A stretch of DNA of 64,000 bases from Argopecten irradians (Eukaryota > Mollusca > Bivalvia > Pectinida > Pectinidae): positions 1,484,001 through 1,548,000 of the forward strand of contig NC_091134.1 of assembly GCF_041381155.1 (NCBI RefSeq). The letters run 5' to 3'. Under the pieces are notes generated by a model, which saw only the letters and a program-made list of their open reading frames with translations, did not search any database and was not told the origin of the DNA. Both the position numbers and the translations under genes were made by a program. Below are positions 38,342 to 51,000 of this stretch, piece by piece. How positions within the stretch are numbered: position 1 is the first letter of the stretch; every line of letters starts with the position of its first letter.

Positions 38342-38668
38342 CAATACAACAGCCAAGGAATATTACCTAGACCTCTCCCAAGAGTCTAGTCAGCATCAAA
38401 CTCGTGAATAGCTTTTGTTCGAATAATGTTTTAATATCATGTCCAGACATTATCTTCTGGCAGGAAATATATTCCATACACCGTACATCAAACAGGCTGT
38501 TTCGGTTTAATTAATATCTTTTGAGTTAATGAGTAGATGGTTCGAAAGGAATATATTTCTTAGCTTGGAGTCATATTACGATGGTTTATATATGTATTTC
38601 TGCAATACCGTAGATCAAAGTGGTCGGTTTAAATTACGGTACAAACTGCACAATCTTAATATCAGCAC
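38342..38668. repeat. Direct repeat copy 2 of about 330 bp
   Basis: Second copy of the segment at 36126-36463, 2.2 kb away in the same orientation and in the same intron. It is followed by a partial third copy containing AAACAGGCTGTTTC and TGAGTAGATG. Confidence 0.85.
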
Positions 38669-38792
38669 CGTACATTAAACAGGCTGTTTCTTTTTTATAT
38701 CTCAATCTTATGAGTAGATGCTTCGAAATAATGAGTATATTCCCTAGCTTGGAGTTGAAAAAATGAAGAAAGCGTTAATTAAAGCAAAACAA

Positions 38793-38965
38793 AATTGTCA
38801 AATTTTCAAGGCGATCTGCCCCTTTATCAAGACATACAAAACGGGACAAAGTAGACAAATATTTGTCTACTTTGTCCCGCATTACTGTTTGTATCCTATT
38901 ATGTAATCGTATTCGTTTTGTATGTCTTGATAAAGGAGCAGATCGCCTCGAAAATTTGACAATTT
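38793..38965. repeat. Hairpin-forming palindrome with GGCGATCTGCCCCTTTATCA arms
   Basis: The left arm (AATTGTCAAATTTTC, then GGCGATCTGCCCCTTTATCA, then a CGGGACAAAGTAGACAAATA centre) is mirrored by the right arm, with an extra spacer of about 40 bp in the right half. A lone half site with the same words (ATTGTCAAATTTTCGAGGCG then GTCTGCCCCTTT) occurs at about 46331-46365. The words resemble dispersed terminal repeats of retroelements in other invertebrates, but no family is claimed. Confidence 0.7.
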
Positions 38966-39885
38966 TTTTTGTCCACACGATTGGAATTACGTCCTTGTCC
39001 CATATTTACCATTTGAAGTCATTCGTATCCAACAGACTTACGTTTGATTGGATCCCGTGTCATCTGGAAAATCCTGTTGATATTACTTCTTTGACCCCTA
39101 CATGTATATAGTAATATTGGCCAATGATGGTGGTATACTAGTAAATTTACTGAAACAGTAGGACCTTATAATTGTTAACTGATTAAACAACCATAACCGT
39201 CTCCTAAGCTATACATCCATAAATTTACTAACACAGTCATATCTCCTTGGCAACAGAAAGCGAATCTTGTCAATAATCCACCCCGTATCTGTAGGTATAC
39301 GTGCGAAAAAGGCAGTCCTTATTTATTCTAATGAAAGCAATTTAAAACTCAAAGACTTTCATTATCTAGATAAACTGGATTTCAATATAAATCTACAGAT
39401 GCCCTTACTAATTAGTCATTAACTTTATGTTGATACAATTGCATTTAATTTTGTACATAGATTTGAAATTCTAGTAACAAATTTTGACTTTGTGGAGACT
39501 GTGAACAATTATTGTTGTAAACGCTTGTTACAAATAAATTACAACCCCCCTTTTTCCCGATCCCTCTACACTCCCTTTCGTTTTTCTCTCACTTTCTTGA
39601 AAACATAGTACTGTATTATGTATTTAATTTGTTTCGCATCTTGTTGTCATTACTCGATGTTTGTTTATTACAGACATTTATATTTATCTATGTCATTAAG
39701 GAAAGGAATAAAGAGTTTATATAACTCATGTCCAATTCCGTTGAGTTTAAACAATAAATATATTTCATAGAATCAGGTTTAAAGAAGACAGTGACTTGTA
39801 TGCGTTACTACAGGCAGTTAATGAAACACCACACAATACTACTTGTGATGCGATTCTATGAGATTGCATTAGAAACTGAAAATAC

Positions 39886-40371
39886 CTTGGCCAACATGTT
39901 TGAAGACGGTTCTTCCAAAATACCCCAGACTCTTGCCTCCAGAGCTTTCCATCCTGTCCCTCGCTGCCGTTTCTCGATTTCTTTCCGTTCATTTTTCCTT
40001 GCGTTTTGGTCTGTGTCCAGTATTTTTAGAACATTTTGATCATCGAAAAAACCCACATACCTACTGTAACAACACTTTTCCATCTTTTCTGATTTAATAC
40101 CCCAAAATTCTATTTCATCATTGAATTCCGATGGACAGATAGATGCAGGCATATGCAATCCTCTGTTTTGAAAATATCCCAAAATAACTGGAAAACAGCT
40201 TGGGTGCCTTTCAAAGAACAGTTCACCATGTTTCGTTGTTTTGTACAGATTGGCGACTTCCTTCAGGCCGTGTTTTTCCTGTAAGTTACTTTCGATATTG
40301 ATCCACGTGTCTCGCGAAACTTCAAATTTTGTGCCACTGATATTCACAGTGATAAATTCATCATTCTCCAT
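39886..40371 (-). CDS. Kv channel T1 (BTB) exon A, proximal
   Basis: From the ATG at 40371 to a donor AAG|GTATTT (last base 39886) this exon codes 162 residues in phase 0. It is a full Kv tetramerisation domain: ITVNISGTKFEV, FFERHPSCFPVILGYFQNRG, then the zinc motif H-x5-C-x20-CC (HMPASIC through EKCCYS) that marks non-Shaker Kv T1 domains. It ends EEPSSNMLAK, the usual linker before S1. In the channel the T1 domain sets which subunits assemble. The start was placed by alignment with exon B; the frame stays open upstream to an ATG at 40509. Reading past the donor gives a stop after nine residues, so intron retention would yield a T1-only peptide. Confidence 0.88.
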
Positions 40372-41644
40372 AATTATGCTTCTTGACTTGAGTATCCAAG
40401 TTTGAATGTTCTGTCCAAAGGTATGTATAAACAGAAATTGTGAATCTATTTCAAAGTCTTCAATGTAAATGTCACAATGCTGATTTGCTAGATTGTTATT
40501 AAAAATCAATATAATCTCGGTTCAAGTGTGATCAATTGTGTAACTTAACAAAATAGAATAATAAATTCTATATCACCTCCCGTGGCCGAAAAAGGTAACA
40601 ATAATTTATGTATTAAGTTTGTTCGTCTACAAAGTGCCACGAAGCCCAAGTGGTTATCTACAGCGAGGTAAAACGGACGCCTGAAGCAGACTCCGCACTA
40701 ATATACCAGAGATAAATAAAACATGTACGATATAGAAGAACAGTTTTACTCACTATAGTATTATTGGCCTATTGCCGTTACGCTTCAGTGATTTATCTGT
40801 TAATTTTACGGTAGACATCCATGTCACAATCGTTGACTAAAGAGGAACTTGATATCAGTTTTCTCTGAATATACATTTGAGTATACACTGTTTGAAAGTC
40901 ATAAAAATCGTTTTAATAAGAACATTATCACAATTCTGTGATAAAGTTTGTAAGCGTCGTTGTGTAACTTGATATACCAACAAATGCGAATGCCAATAGA
41001 ATGATTCCATGCGTGTGCAAGCGTCTTTTAGGAAGCGTAAAATAAGCATTAATCGTAATTCAATTGGATAACTATCGCACTGTACAACTATTAACTATCA
41101 CATAATCGAACACAAGATGAAGGGTTTTATCATTATCCGTTTTAATCAAACCGAATGTCAGGGGACTCATGAAGGATTTCATTGCTTAGCTATATAACGT
41201 TCAGTCTCGTGTCACTAGCTGTGTACTTCCGTTTTCATGTATGTCTGGTTTAAAATACGCTAGCATTTGTTAAGTATCATCGTCATATCTGTATCAATAT
41301 CCTTTATTTGTTTTAGGGATTATAAGTCTATTACTGTACTATAAGTGACATTTTGGAATATACCGAGAAACGAGACACTCCATTAAGGAAGGATGTAGGT
41401 GACAAGTTTACACATCACTCCTTAGTATGCACAAATTTACTCAGACGATATAACCCTGAACAAACGAGCCACTGGAATCGTTGCGCAAATGGAACAGCAA
41501 TTATTAATTTACAATATCATGTAACATGTAATGCTTCAGAAAAAAGATCCGATTGCATATCCATCTCGTTTATGACATGTGATACATGCATAATAGATGG
41601 AATAGTTTGTGATAATGAAAAACGTAATTGTAGGTTGTACGACC

Positions 41645-42309
41645 TTAAAGTTGTATGGTCCATAACTTTCGATCTACTTGTCATGGTGAAAACTGTTTAA
41701 GTGCTTTACTCACTTTTTTTTCGTCTGTCCGAGGTTTAAACTGTCTAATTTTACCACTTTTTATGAACTTGTAGCAATGGAAGTATTTTTGATTATAAAA
41801 GTAAAAAATCTTTTTCACGTGTACACGTAAAAATTAGCTCGAAAGACGTCGAATCATTACGAACTCCTCCGAACATCGTCGCGACCATCTCGAAGTAACA
41901 CGGGTGTTGTAAAACAAAGAGAAATTGTCAACAATTTTTCATAAACAAAACACTGCAAAGAAAATAATGCTCGCACATTATAATATTTGATACACACAAT
42001 ATTTTACGGAAAACGTGAACAAACACATGTGCACGTACGCTAGATACCTAGGTCACCACGTCCAGGTCGTGACGAACGTCAGTCACGAGATACGATTCGG
42101 AATCCGACAAACCCGAAGTCACTGAACATGGCGGTGATTGAAGGCGCCTTGTTCAAAACCAGGAATATAGGATCCCTAGATTTCGGCTCTCTTATAGGCC
42201 GACATATGCTTTTGGGGAGATAAATCATCAAGTTTCATGTCAATGTTCAAATATCAAATGTTTAAGTGACATATCGTTACAGTGATATTAGCATGCAATA
42301 TAACTTTAA
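41645..42309. mobile_element. Second copy of the TTAA-flanked 769-bp element (665 bp)
   Basis: Same ends (TTAAAGTTGTAT) and TTAA borders as 25834-26602, with internal deletions that shorten it by about 100 bp. It lies between the two T1 exons. Confidence 0.8.
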
Positions 42310-42519
42310 TTAAAAACAGTTCTTCCTGATAACATATATCTGTGATACATTTCATTGTGACAGAGGAATAATTTTATAGCACTACCTTACTGAAATGTAT
42401 TGATGAAGATGCACAGCAGCATACTGCTATCCGATTACAAATCATACAAGTAGTCTTGTTGGTTTGTTGTCTGATAGGGCAATGGACGACCTAAAACATG
42501 TAAGCGTACGAGTATTGGA

Positions 42520-42690
42520 GACTACTGTAGCTAGGACTACTAAGCATGTCAGAAACTACCATTTGTATAGACTATGGTGAGTATCGTCCAGGGGACAGAC
42601 CTCAGAGCTTTGTCCACAAGAGTAAGGCGACAATAAGATTGACATTAGGAAGAAAGTTAGGAAAAATTGATATTATCTCAAATTGAGTCG
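42520..42690 (-). mobile_element. Partial copy of the dispersed SINE-like family
   Basis: It contains CATAGTCTAT (minus strand) and the following block of the family seen in full at 51700-52147 and 55006-55450, but only the 5' part is present. Confidence 0.55.
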
Positions 42691-44436
42691 GATTTTACGA
42701 TCATTGAATACGAGACAGCAGGTACATGCAAAACATACGGAGGCGAACACCATCGTTTTATATGTCTTACTTACGTATACAGACATGGGTAATTAAAGGT
42801 TGACACTCTTCGAATCGTTTTATCACAACAGTCAGCAGAATGACATGTAAGCAAAATTCGGCCAGGGAACTGGACACAGAAAACAGAAATTGTAAGAGAA
42901 ATTGATTTCACATTTTTTATTGAATGACACGTATCGCTTTAATTTTATTTTAATGTGATTTCAATAAAGACTACGGGAACATTCTTTGTGATTTTACATA
43001 AATAATTATGTCTTAATACCAATTGAACAATTAAACGAATTTATTCAGAATTACTGATAATACGAATGTAATAATATCAGATAAACTGGTATATCATTAA
43101 ATGACAGCCACATAAAAAAACATTGTTAGATTGTACGCAATGCTATGCTATCAATAATGCCCCGTGAGTTGGTTTTCAATGGTTATCAATTATATAAATG
43201 GGTTATATATTAAGATAATCACTATTTATCATCAGATAGAGCAGCTTGTATTGATACATCATTGCATTATTTATGAATCTGTCATCGTGGTCAATAATGT
43301 GTAAGCAAACGTATAACAGGCCTAGGAATGCTTCGTATTTCTAAACCTCTCGAGTGATCATGATAAAGTTAGAAAGTGTTTGAAGACAGCGAAGTCCTTA
43401 TCAAATAAAAATCATTCAAAACTGCAAAATGTGTCGTCAAATGAAAATGATTTGCGGACTTTTCGATTTAGTGTTAGAATTAATCCAGGGTACACGAGTA
43501 CAGAAATGTAAAATGCAGTAAGGCAGCCAAATCAATATTAACGAAGTGCATAATGTATAACCATATAATTTTCAATAATGGTTCGTGTTAAAGGTAACCT
43601 TTCCAGGTTTTATTGAGTTTGACTAGCCTGTAAGAATGGTGCAGTAAAAGACGTATAAACAACTAAAAGCTCATCCTTTGTTTAAATGTAAAAACGTAAC
43701 AGGAAACACCGGAGGCCTCTTACATTGTCAAGCCGTGCAAGCCAGAAAATGTGCTTATAACTCCGCATTTATTAATGCTTACCTTTCATTGTTAAGCCAA
43801 ACGTAAGGGTGTATCCGCATAACAGGTTCATGATGAAAATGTATAATTGCCGAACGATCTATCATGCGATCGATGTAGGTTTTGTAAAATTATTATGCCA
43901 ATATTGTTCTTTGGTTTTTTTTGTAGGCTTAACGATTATTTTGTACTTAAGAATGAAGTTATGATTGATTTTCGGAAAAAGTGAGCAACAGAAAGAGTCT
44001 TTCTAACGCTTGTTATGTCAATGTACGGAAAACCACACCCATTTTACTCAAGGACATGATATATTATGAAAGCAAAATAAAATTATATAAATATCTGAAA
44101 ATGAGCAACAGATGAACACTTCGAACCATATTTACTTTTTTGCTGAGAACTCATAACCAAACACTCTTTGAATAGGGTTATATTGATGGGATGTCAAGAC
44201 CTTAACGTGGTCCCAAAAACCAAACAAGCAATAGCGAAATCTTTATAGACATTAACAGTTACGGAGAGTTGTTAAATATTTGAATTAACTATTTTAAACC
44301 TCCGTTTTAACGAGATGTTGGCGATCACAACACGAGAAAAGAAAAAAAGCAATGTAGCCGACATTTTCTTTTAGTATTATTTTAGAATGATAATTTGTTT
44401 TATTGCTACTATGTTATCCTGAAAAACGTACAGTAC

Positions 44437-44919
44437 CTTGGCCAACTTTCCAGATGAAGGCTCCTCAAAGACACTCCAAACAGTTGCCTCCACCCCGCTC
44501 CAATCTTGTTGTCGACGGCATCTGTCGAGATAGAGTCTCTCATTAGTCCTGTTAGATTCGTCTGTATCCAGCATATTCAACATCTTCTGGTCATCAAAGA
44601 ACCCAATATATCTACTGTAACAACAGTTCGACATCTCCTTAGCATTTATTCCCCAAAACTTCAGCTCTTCTTTAAACTCCATAGGGCATATGGACCCTGG
44701 CATATGAAGACCTCTGTTCTGGAAATAGCCCAACACTTCTGAGAAACATTGTGGGTGACGTTCAAAGAAATAATCGTCAGAATTCTTTGTGAACAATTGG
44801 GACATTTTATCTCCCCCATGAGTCTCATACAGAGATGTTTTAATACTTTGCCATGTCCTTTCAGATATATCAAACTTTGTGCCATTGATATTGACAGTAA
44901 CGTTCTCGCTAGAATCCAT
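44437..44919 (-). CDS. Kv channel T1 (BTB) exon B, distal
   Basis: From the ATG at 44919 to a donor AAG|GTACTG (last base 44437) this exon codes 161 residues in phase 0. It is a complete T1 domain: VTVNINGTKFDI, FFERHPQCFSEVLGYFQNRG, zinc motif H-x5-C-x20-CC (HMPGSIC through SNCCYS), YIGFFDDQKMLNMLDTDESN, and the linker EEPSSGKLAK. It shares well over half its residues with exon A and the same splice phase, so the two are tandem duplicates. With the exon at 34076-34993 it would give a 466-residue channel (467 with exon A). Both exons look intact. Whether the two are alternative first exons of one gene or exon B is an orphan duplicate cannot be told from sequence alone. Confidence 0.88.
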
Positions 44920-46645
44920 CTTAATAGTTTCCTCTTATAAAAAGAAACTCTTGGTGAGCGATACAGTGTTAAATGCTTCAGGAATCCTCCGAACTTGTGC
45001 TTGAACTAGTTTCCGACAAACTCATTATATAGGTAGACAGTTTGATAATATAATATACGTAATTATATTGTCCTAAAGTTTACTCAAACGCCCAATGTGT
45101 TTGGCCATCAAAGAAACTCTTTTTGCTGATCACTCCTCTAGATATTTAACTGGTTTCCATCGCTTGCCATTGATAGGAAGACATACTCATTGGATTGATA
45201 CCGTCGTTAGATCAATCTTCTATCAAAGGATTCATTTCATCGTCCCAGTATCACAATATGGAATATGAAAATTTCTTTTTACATCCCTGCGTTCTTAATG
45301 AACCAAAGGTTAAATGAATGATGCAATCTTGACATAAACATTAGGAGGAAGCAGTACCCTACGTTCTAGGAATCTTGGTAAAGATCATCTTTGATTGGCA
45401 AAACCACGCCACTTTGTTCGAGTACATAGTCTAGCATACCAGTACAAACGATCACTGAACGATAATCAATATTTAGTCAGTCCGGCGACGTCCAATTGAT
45501 TATTTCTGTTGTCCACCCAAACTGTATCTTGCTGGTTAATATCTCATGATATGTAGTTTTATTATATTCCTAATAGTGATGAATATTACAGCGACCCATT
45601 ACCCCCGGGAAGTGTTTATTTAACCATTGTCTCATGCTTGTATGCATATATTGTAGCATGTCCTACATATATTGTCTGGTCAAAAGGTCAATCATGACGC
45701 ATCTGTTAATGGCAGATCGAGGTAAAAGGTGCGTATTGTCAATATGAAAACAACAAAGCCATGATGAACAGAATATACAATACTACGATCAAGTAGAATT
45801 TAACAAAATTTACAACATTCTACTGTTTAGCGCCACGATCGGTTTTAAGCCATATTTAGATATGATACCATGTCCTCACCATTTTTTTTTTTTAGATTAA
45901 CGTCCTATAACCGGTCTGTACTATGTACTGACGGCTTTCCATGTGTGCAATACACTATCGGCAGCAGGTACAAGTCTAACGCTCTTCCTGGAAGGCCAGG
46001 TCCTCTGAAAGAGAACACGCTAAAGAAATACAATACAATTGACATACTTATACATTCAGTAAGATTGTCTCTGTATCTTCTGGACTCCACCTATACGATG
46101 GATGGCATGAAATATTTACCCATGACTGATTAACAAAACGTCTCAATGGGCGTTTTCTCTCGTCAGGTTTCACGCATATTGAAATTTCCTGTTTAACTTT
46201 CCAATACAATTTGTCATTAGGTTCGATGTATGTGTTTGGTTAATTGAGTAAATAGTTGTCTCCATCAACAGATATGTTTAGGCTTTAGAACAATATTAAT
46301 TGTTGATCACACCTGTGCAGTGTTGACAAAATATTGTCAAATTTTCGAGGCGGTCTGCCCCTTTGTCTTTCACCCATATTATGATAATAGTTATTAAATA
46401 CATGCATACCGATATTTATCCTTCTTCAAGTAATATTAAGTCTTGAAACATTAGCCGAGGTATTACAATAAATGTTTAATCTGTATTCCTTTTTATGACG
46501 GCCGTACGATCCGATGTCTAATTAACATTTAACAGACCTGGATACCCCAAACGACAATAAGCCAATAACGAACAAACAAATAAATAAATAACATGTTCAC
46601 TCTCTAAGGAATCTCATGACATATAGGTCAAATATCACAATTTAG
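44920..46645. other. Intergenic region upstream of the channel locus
   Basis: No supported gene. It should contain the promoter of the transcript that starts with T1 exon B. A T-run followed by AGATTAACGTCCTATAACC near 45886-45912 looks like the reversed tail of the SINE family. A half copy of the palindrome from 38793 sits at about 46331-46365. Confidence 0.45.
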
Positions 46646-48013
46646 ATATGGGGCGCCCATTGGGACTTTATCTTTTGTAATCAAAATCAATTTTGTGTAT
46701 TCTGTCATAACGAAATCATTTTCGTCTTACAAAATGATCTTCCAGGACACAAAATTCAATTTTGTCTACACAAAATTCATTTCTGTCATGACAAAATTCA
46801 TTTTGTGGACGAAATTGAGATTTGTTAGACAAAAGTGAAAACTGAACAAAAAATTCAATTTTGTCTACACAAAATTCATTTCTGATATAACAAAATTCTT
46901 TTTTATGGACGAAATTGAATTTTGTAAGACAAAAGTAAAAATTGAATACAAAATTCAATTTTGTCTACAAAAAAATTATTTCTGTCATGACAAAATTCAT
47001 TTTTGAGGACGAAATTGAGTTTTGTTTGACAAAAGTAAAAATTGAACACAAAATTAATTTCTGTCATGACAAATTTCATTTGTTTAGACAAAATTGAATT
47101 TTGTTAGACAAAAGTAAAAATTGAACACAAAATTCAATCTCATCCCGATTATGTAACGTGGGCTCTTATTTGATATAGTGACCGTTGGTATGGCACGCGC
47201 ACACGGTGATGAAGACCGCAAACATCTGTGTTTGTATCATGTGGATGTTTAATATACTTTTATTAATCAGCATAATATGTTCCGACTTCTTGTGAAAGGT
47301 GCATGCTCTGGAATATCATATATTAGGCCTAGTAGAAAGGGAGGGAGGTTACGATATCAAGTACAGGCCTATTACGTACATACAGAAATGGATACTCTAT
47401 GGAAAATAGTCTTTCAAGGGAAATGCACATGAATTTTCATAATGATTACGCACATATTCAACAAATATTCGTTCACTATCACAACCCCCAAGTCTGGTTA
47501 CCCTTCGCCAAAGAATGAGCGAACTGTAAGCGTTTCAACCAATCGGTTAGCAGCTTACAAGTAAAGGTCAAACATGGACTCATTTTCATACTTACTGACG
47601 AAAATGAATTCTGTCGAGACGAAATTGAATTCTGTCCAGACGAAACTGAATTCTGTCCACAAAAATGAAATTTGTCATAACATTTTTTTTGTCCACTGAA
47701 AGATATTTTTGTTTAGCAAAATTTATTTTTGTTATTACGGAAATGAAGTTATTATAAAAAAAATTGTAAGACTAAAATAATTTTGTTACGACAGAATTCA
47801 ATTTTATGTTCAAAACTGAATTTTGTACTACAAAGTTGAATTTTGTCATTACTTTTGTCCACTGAAAGATTGTTTTTATAACAAAACTTATTTTTGTAAT
47901 ACATGTATGTTATAAATATTGTTAATATGAATTCATTTTTGTTGAACAAGTTTCATTATTGTCTTCACAAAATTGGACTTCGTGTACAAAATCCCCCATT
48001 TGGCGCCCCGTAT
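46646..48013. mobile_element. Fold-back element with GGGGCGCC inverted ends and palindromic internal arrays
   Basis: The left end reads TATGGGGCGCCCATTGGG and the right end CCCATTTGGCGCCCCGTA, which are inverted copies with a possible TA target duplication. Inside, two arrays (about 46690-47130 and 47590-47990) consist of short degenerate palindromes of the type ACAAAATTCAATTTTGT. A core of about 450 bp without such units lies between them. No transposase frame is present; open frames on the minus strand with repeated EFC and DKIEFC are a by-product of the repeats. Mobility is inferred from the ends. Confidence 0.65.
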
Positions 48014-51000
48014 TACGACTAGTTGTTGTTGTGATGTGTTTCTCACAGCATATCGAAGCGAGATCTAGGCCGTCTATAAGACCTGTAGACAACTCTGAGT
48101 TGGTACTGTCATTGTGCCTTAGGAATCGACTTTTTAGTAAAACTGACTTCTAGAAATAAGGAAATAAATGTGAAAATAATATACAACATCAATATTTGTA
48201 AATGAGATGTCGGATATCACATGGTCAACTCATTTTTACTCAGAACAGCTGTATATGCTACCCCCTAAATTTTGAAAATGAATTATCCCGGGTTTTTTTT
48301 TACAATTTTTGGCAGATTCAAAGCTTTACAGAAAAAGCTCTGATGACTAACTTTTTCTAAAATTTTGCAGCAAAAGTTGCTGCTTCTAAAACCATCATAA
48401 AAATAGAAGGTCAGTGTGCTTGATATTTGTCCCAACACAAATTGGTTATTTTTCAGCATTTCTGGCTTAATATTGAAATCACTTTATCTTCATTTAAATC
48501 TAAAAATTAAAAACCAATACATGTACTGTAGGATTCAAAATTAAAATGCTTATCATTTTCATCTCAGTGAACCTAAAATATATAGCAAAAAATAACTTGA
48601 TATAGCTAAACATGTTGTTGCACGGGAGAACTAAGTAAAACTATTGAAGTAAAAAGGGTGAAATTTCACTTTTCTACAAAGTAATAGAAATGAATCTTTT
48701 CAAAATGGCCATCAAATTGGTTATTTCTTAAAATTTGTGTGTAAAAAAAATAAGTAAAAGAAGTCTACTTTTTGACATATTTTCTATATGGCAACTTGCG
48801 ACAAATTGAGACCATTTGTTTTGAAAATCACAAGATTTTGATTAATGTTGAAAACGAGACTAAAGCCTCACCAGAACAGATCCTTAATGTATTTATTTAA
48901 AAAATGGGTAATCAAGACCGTTTTTCATAAAGTACAACATTATTAATCTAGATATTCCCATCAAACTATTTTCATTAGAAATGTTGTATACCATTTCGAT
49001 GATACATTGTATCCAGTATGGTTTTAAATAACTCCATGACTCTCATGTCTATAAACCTTAAGTAAATTCACCTCTCCCTTAGTGTACAAGTATTTTGTTT
49101 TACTTAGAACAGTAATGAATGTGTTTTTTGCATCACTGTGGTTATGATATTGGTAAACAGAGAACAACACCTCTAGCCTTGATAATTCTTCAATTTATAT
49201 TTGTCTCTGGAGATAGGTTTGGCAGCAAACGTTATATATAATTCAATATTTTAAATAGTAATTGACACTTAAAATGCATTGGTTGTAGAGAGGTATTTAC
49301 AAATATCGATTGTAGCGAGAAGTTCATGGTCTCATGTGATATTGAAAATCATTGGGTTTTTTTTTATCTTGAGACTATGATTAATAAAAAAAATTGTTTA
49401 CTTACAAATGACTGATATTTGCTTCCCTCTCGCATGGGAATTAGCAACAAAGTCACTAATGATATTTATTACTCGTCTGAGTTTAGAATTCATCTAACAC
49501 AGTTCCTTGCTAACATCAACTTCCAAAAGTATGCATGGGCCGCAATGTATATGGGAATTGCGATTACATAATGTTGTCAATCGTTAAATATATGCATCAT
49601 GCATAAATAAGATGAATTGTTTTCGAACTATCTCTTGCGATTCTAAACTGAGTGAAAACACTTTTTTTAATTTTAATTTTCAATTTCAACAAAATTTTAT
49701 TTCAATACTAAATTGAAATAGGATTAAACAGCAGGTAGTGCCTATATAATTATCTCCTTGGTAAATATATATAACATCTATCAGAAATAAAGTAAAGATA
49801 AGTTTTAGAATAACGAAAAAAGGCTTAATCTCTTATACAGATATGTTTTGTGTCGGTTTTACTTTTAACCATTTTTAGAAATGTGAAACGACATCCATCG
49901 CCTGGTGTGAATATGTATGTCTTGTCTTGTGTTTAATGACATCACCATTGCACGTTATTATAACATCATTGTAACGTTGCGTGAAACAAGACTTCAAAAT
50001 GGCGGATCGCATGTGAATATGCACAGAAAGAAGACAAATGCTTTTCAATAGAATCTTTCTACTTTCAATATTTATGATTGAGAAATTAAATCTCGTTTTA
50101 AAGAAATTCGATCAATGACTTATATGAAAATGATAGCGTAGACTGAAAGATAAATGTTTCTGCGGGTCACATTAACTGTTTCTTGGTTGATGTACAGTGT
50201 AAGTAATCAAAATGCCAAAGTTAAACAAATATTAGGTGATGAACTCAACCCGTATTGGCCTGGTTAAGAAGGCACTATTGTCTCATAGTATTGCCTCGTG
50301 TTGGTCCTCATGGTCGGCTCGGGCACTGTACCATCCCTTGATATTACTATAAGGCCATGATCAGATGATGATAAATAATTATATTAACATTGGTATTGTT
50401 AGCAGTAGGCCATACGTTCTTTATTCGTCTGATAACTATTAACTGTCCATTGATCAACATCTTGAAACGTTATATTAGTTATCTAAATCTAAGCCTTCAG
50501 CAACATAAATAACGATTTGGCAATAAAACAGTTATGTCGCAATGGGTTTTAATGGTATCGAATAAATTATTTATAAGTTAAATGATGATGTCAAAATGTT
50601 AACCGTTTAAGAGCCATCTCATGACAAGCCTCATATATTGAATAGAATGTGGGAGCGGCAGATTAAATAAATTATACTTGTTATTCATAAATAATTACAT
50701 ACATGTATCAACGTTTTTCAGTCTACAAAATATAATTGATATAATTTGAATTACAAAGGGGTTATACTAAACGGACTTTGTCTTCGTTTGATAACATTAC
50801 ATAATAATGCGCTGCATTATTTGACTATTGATATATATTCTTTTATTAATTTTGTGGATAATTACACAAAGATGAAAGATGGTTATAAGATGACGTTAAT
50901 CTGAAAGCTATAAATAAAAGCTTAATATTTATGAAAATCAATCATATCCGAAAAAAACACCTTATCAAAAAGATATAAATAGCAATTCATCCTGCGTCAT

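Larger units (their letters stand above)
34994..39885 (-). other. Intron between the S1-S6 exon and the proximal T1 exon
   Basis: No further coding exon was seen. The interval holds a direct duplication of about 330 bp (36126-36463 and 38342-38668), a MITE with long flanking repeats (36865-37228) and a hairpin-forming palindrome (38793-38965). Confidence 0.6.
40372..44436. other. Interval between the two T1 exons
   Basis: No S1-S6 exon lies here on the minus strand, which is why the distal T1 exon has no private channel body in this window. The stretch holds the TTAA element at 41645-42309, a partial dispersed repeat at about 42520-42690 and a Cys-containing open frame on the plus strand (about 41330-41700) that runs into the TTAA element. 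Confidence 0.55.

Noticed and set aside
44506-44742. Plus-strand frames opposite T1 exon B (and likewise opposite T1 exon A and the S1-S6 exon)
   Set aside because: They are antisense shadows of clearly homologous minus-strand exons.
46716-47091. Minus-strand frames with repeated EFC and DKIEFC
   Set aside because: They arise from the short palindromic units of the fold-back element and have no start context or splice sites.
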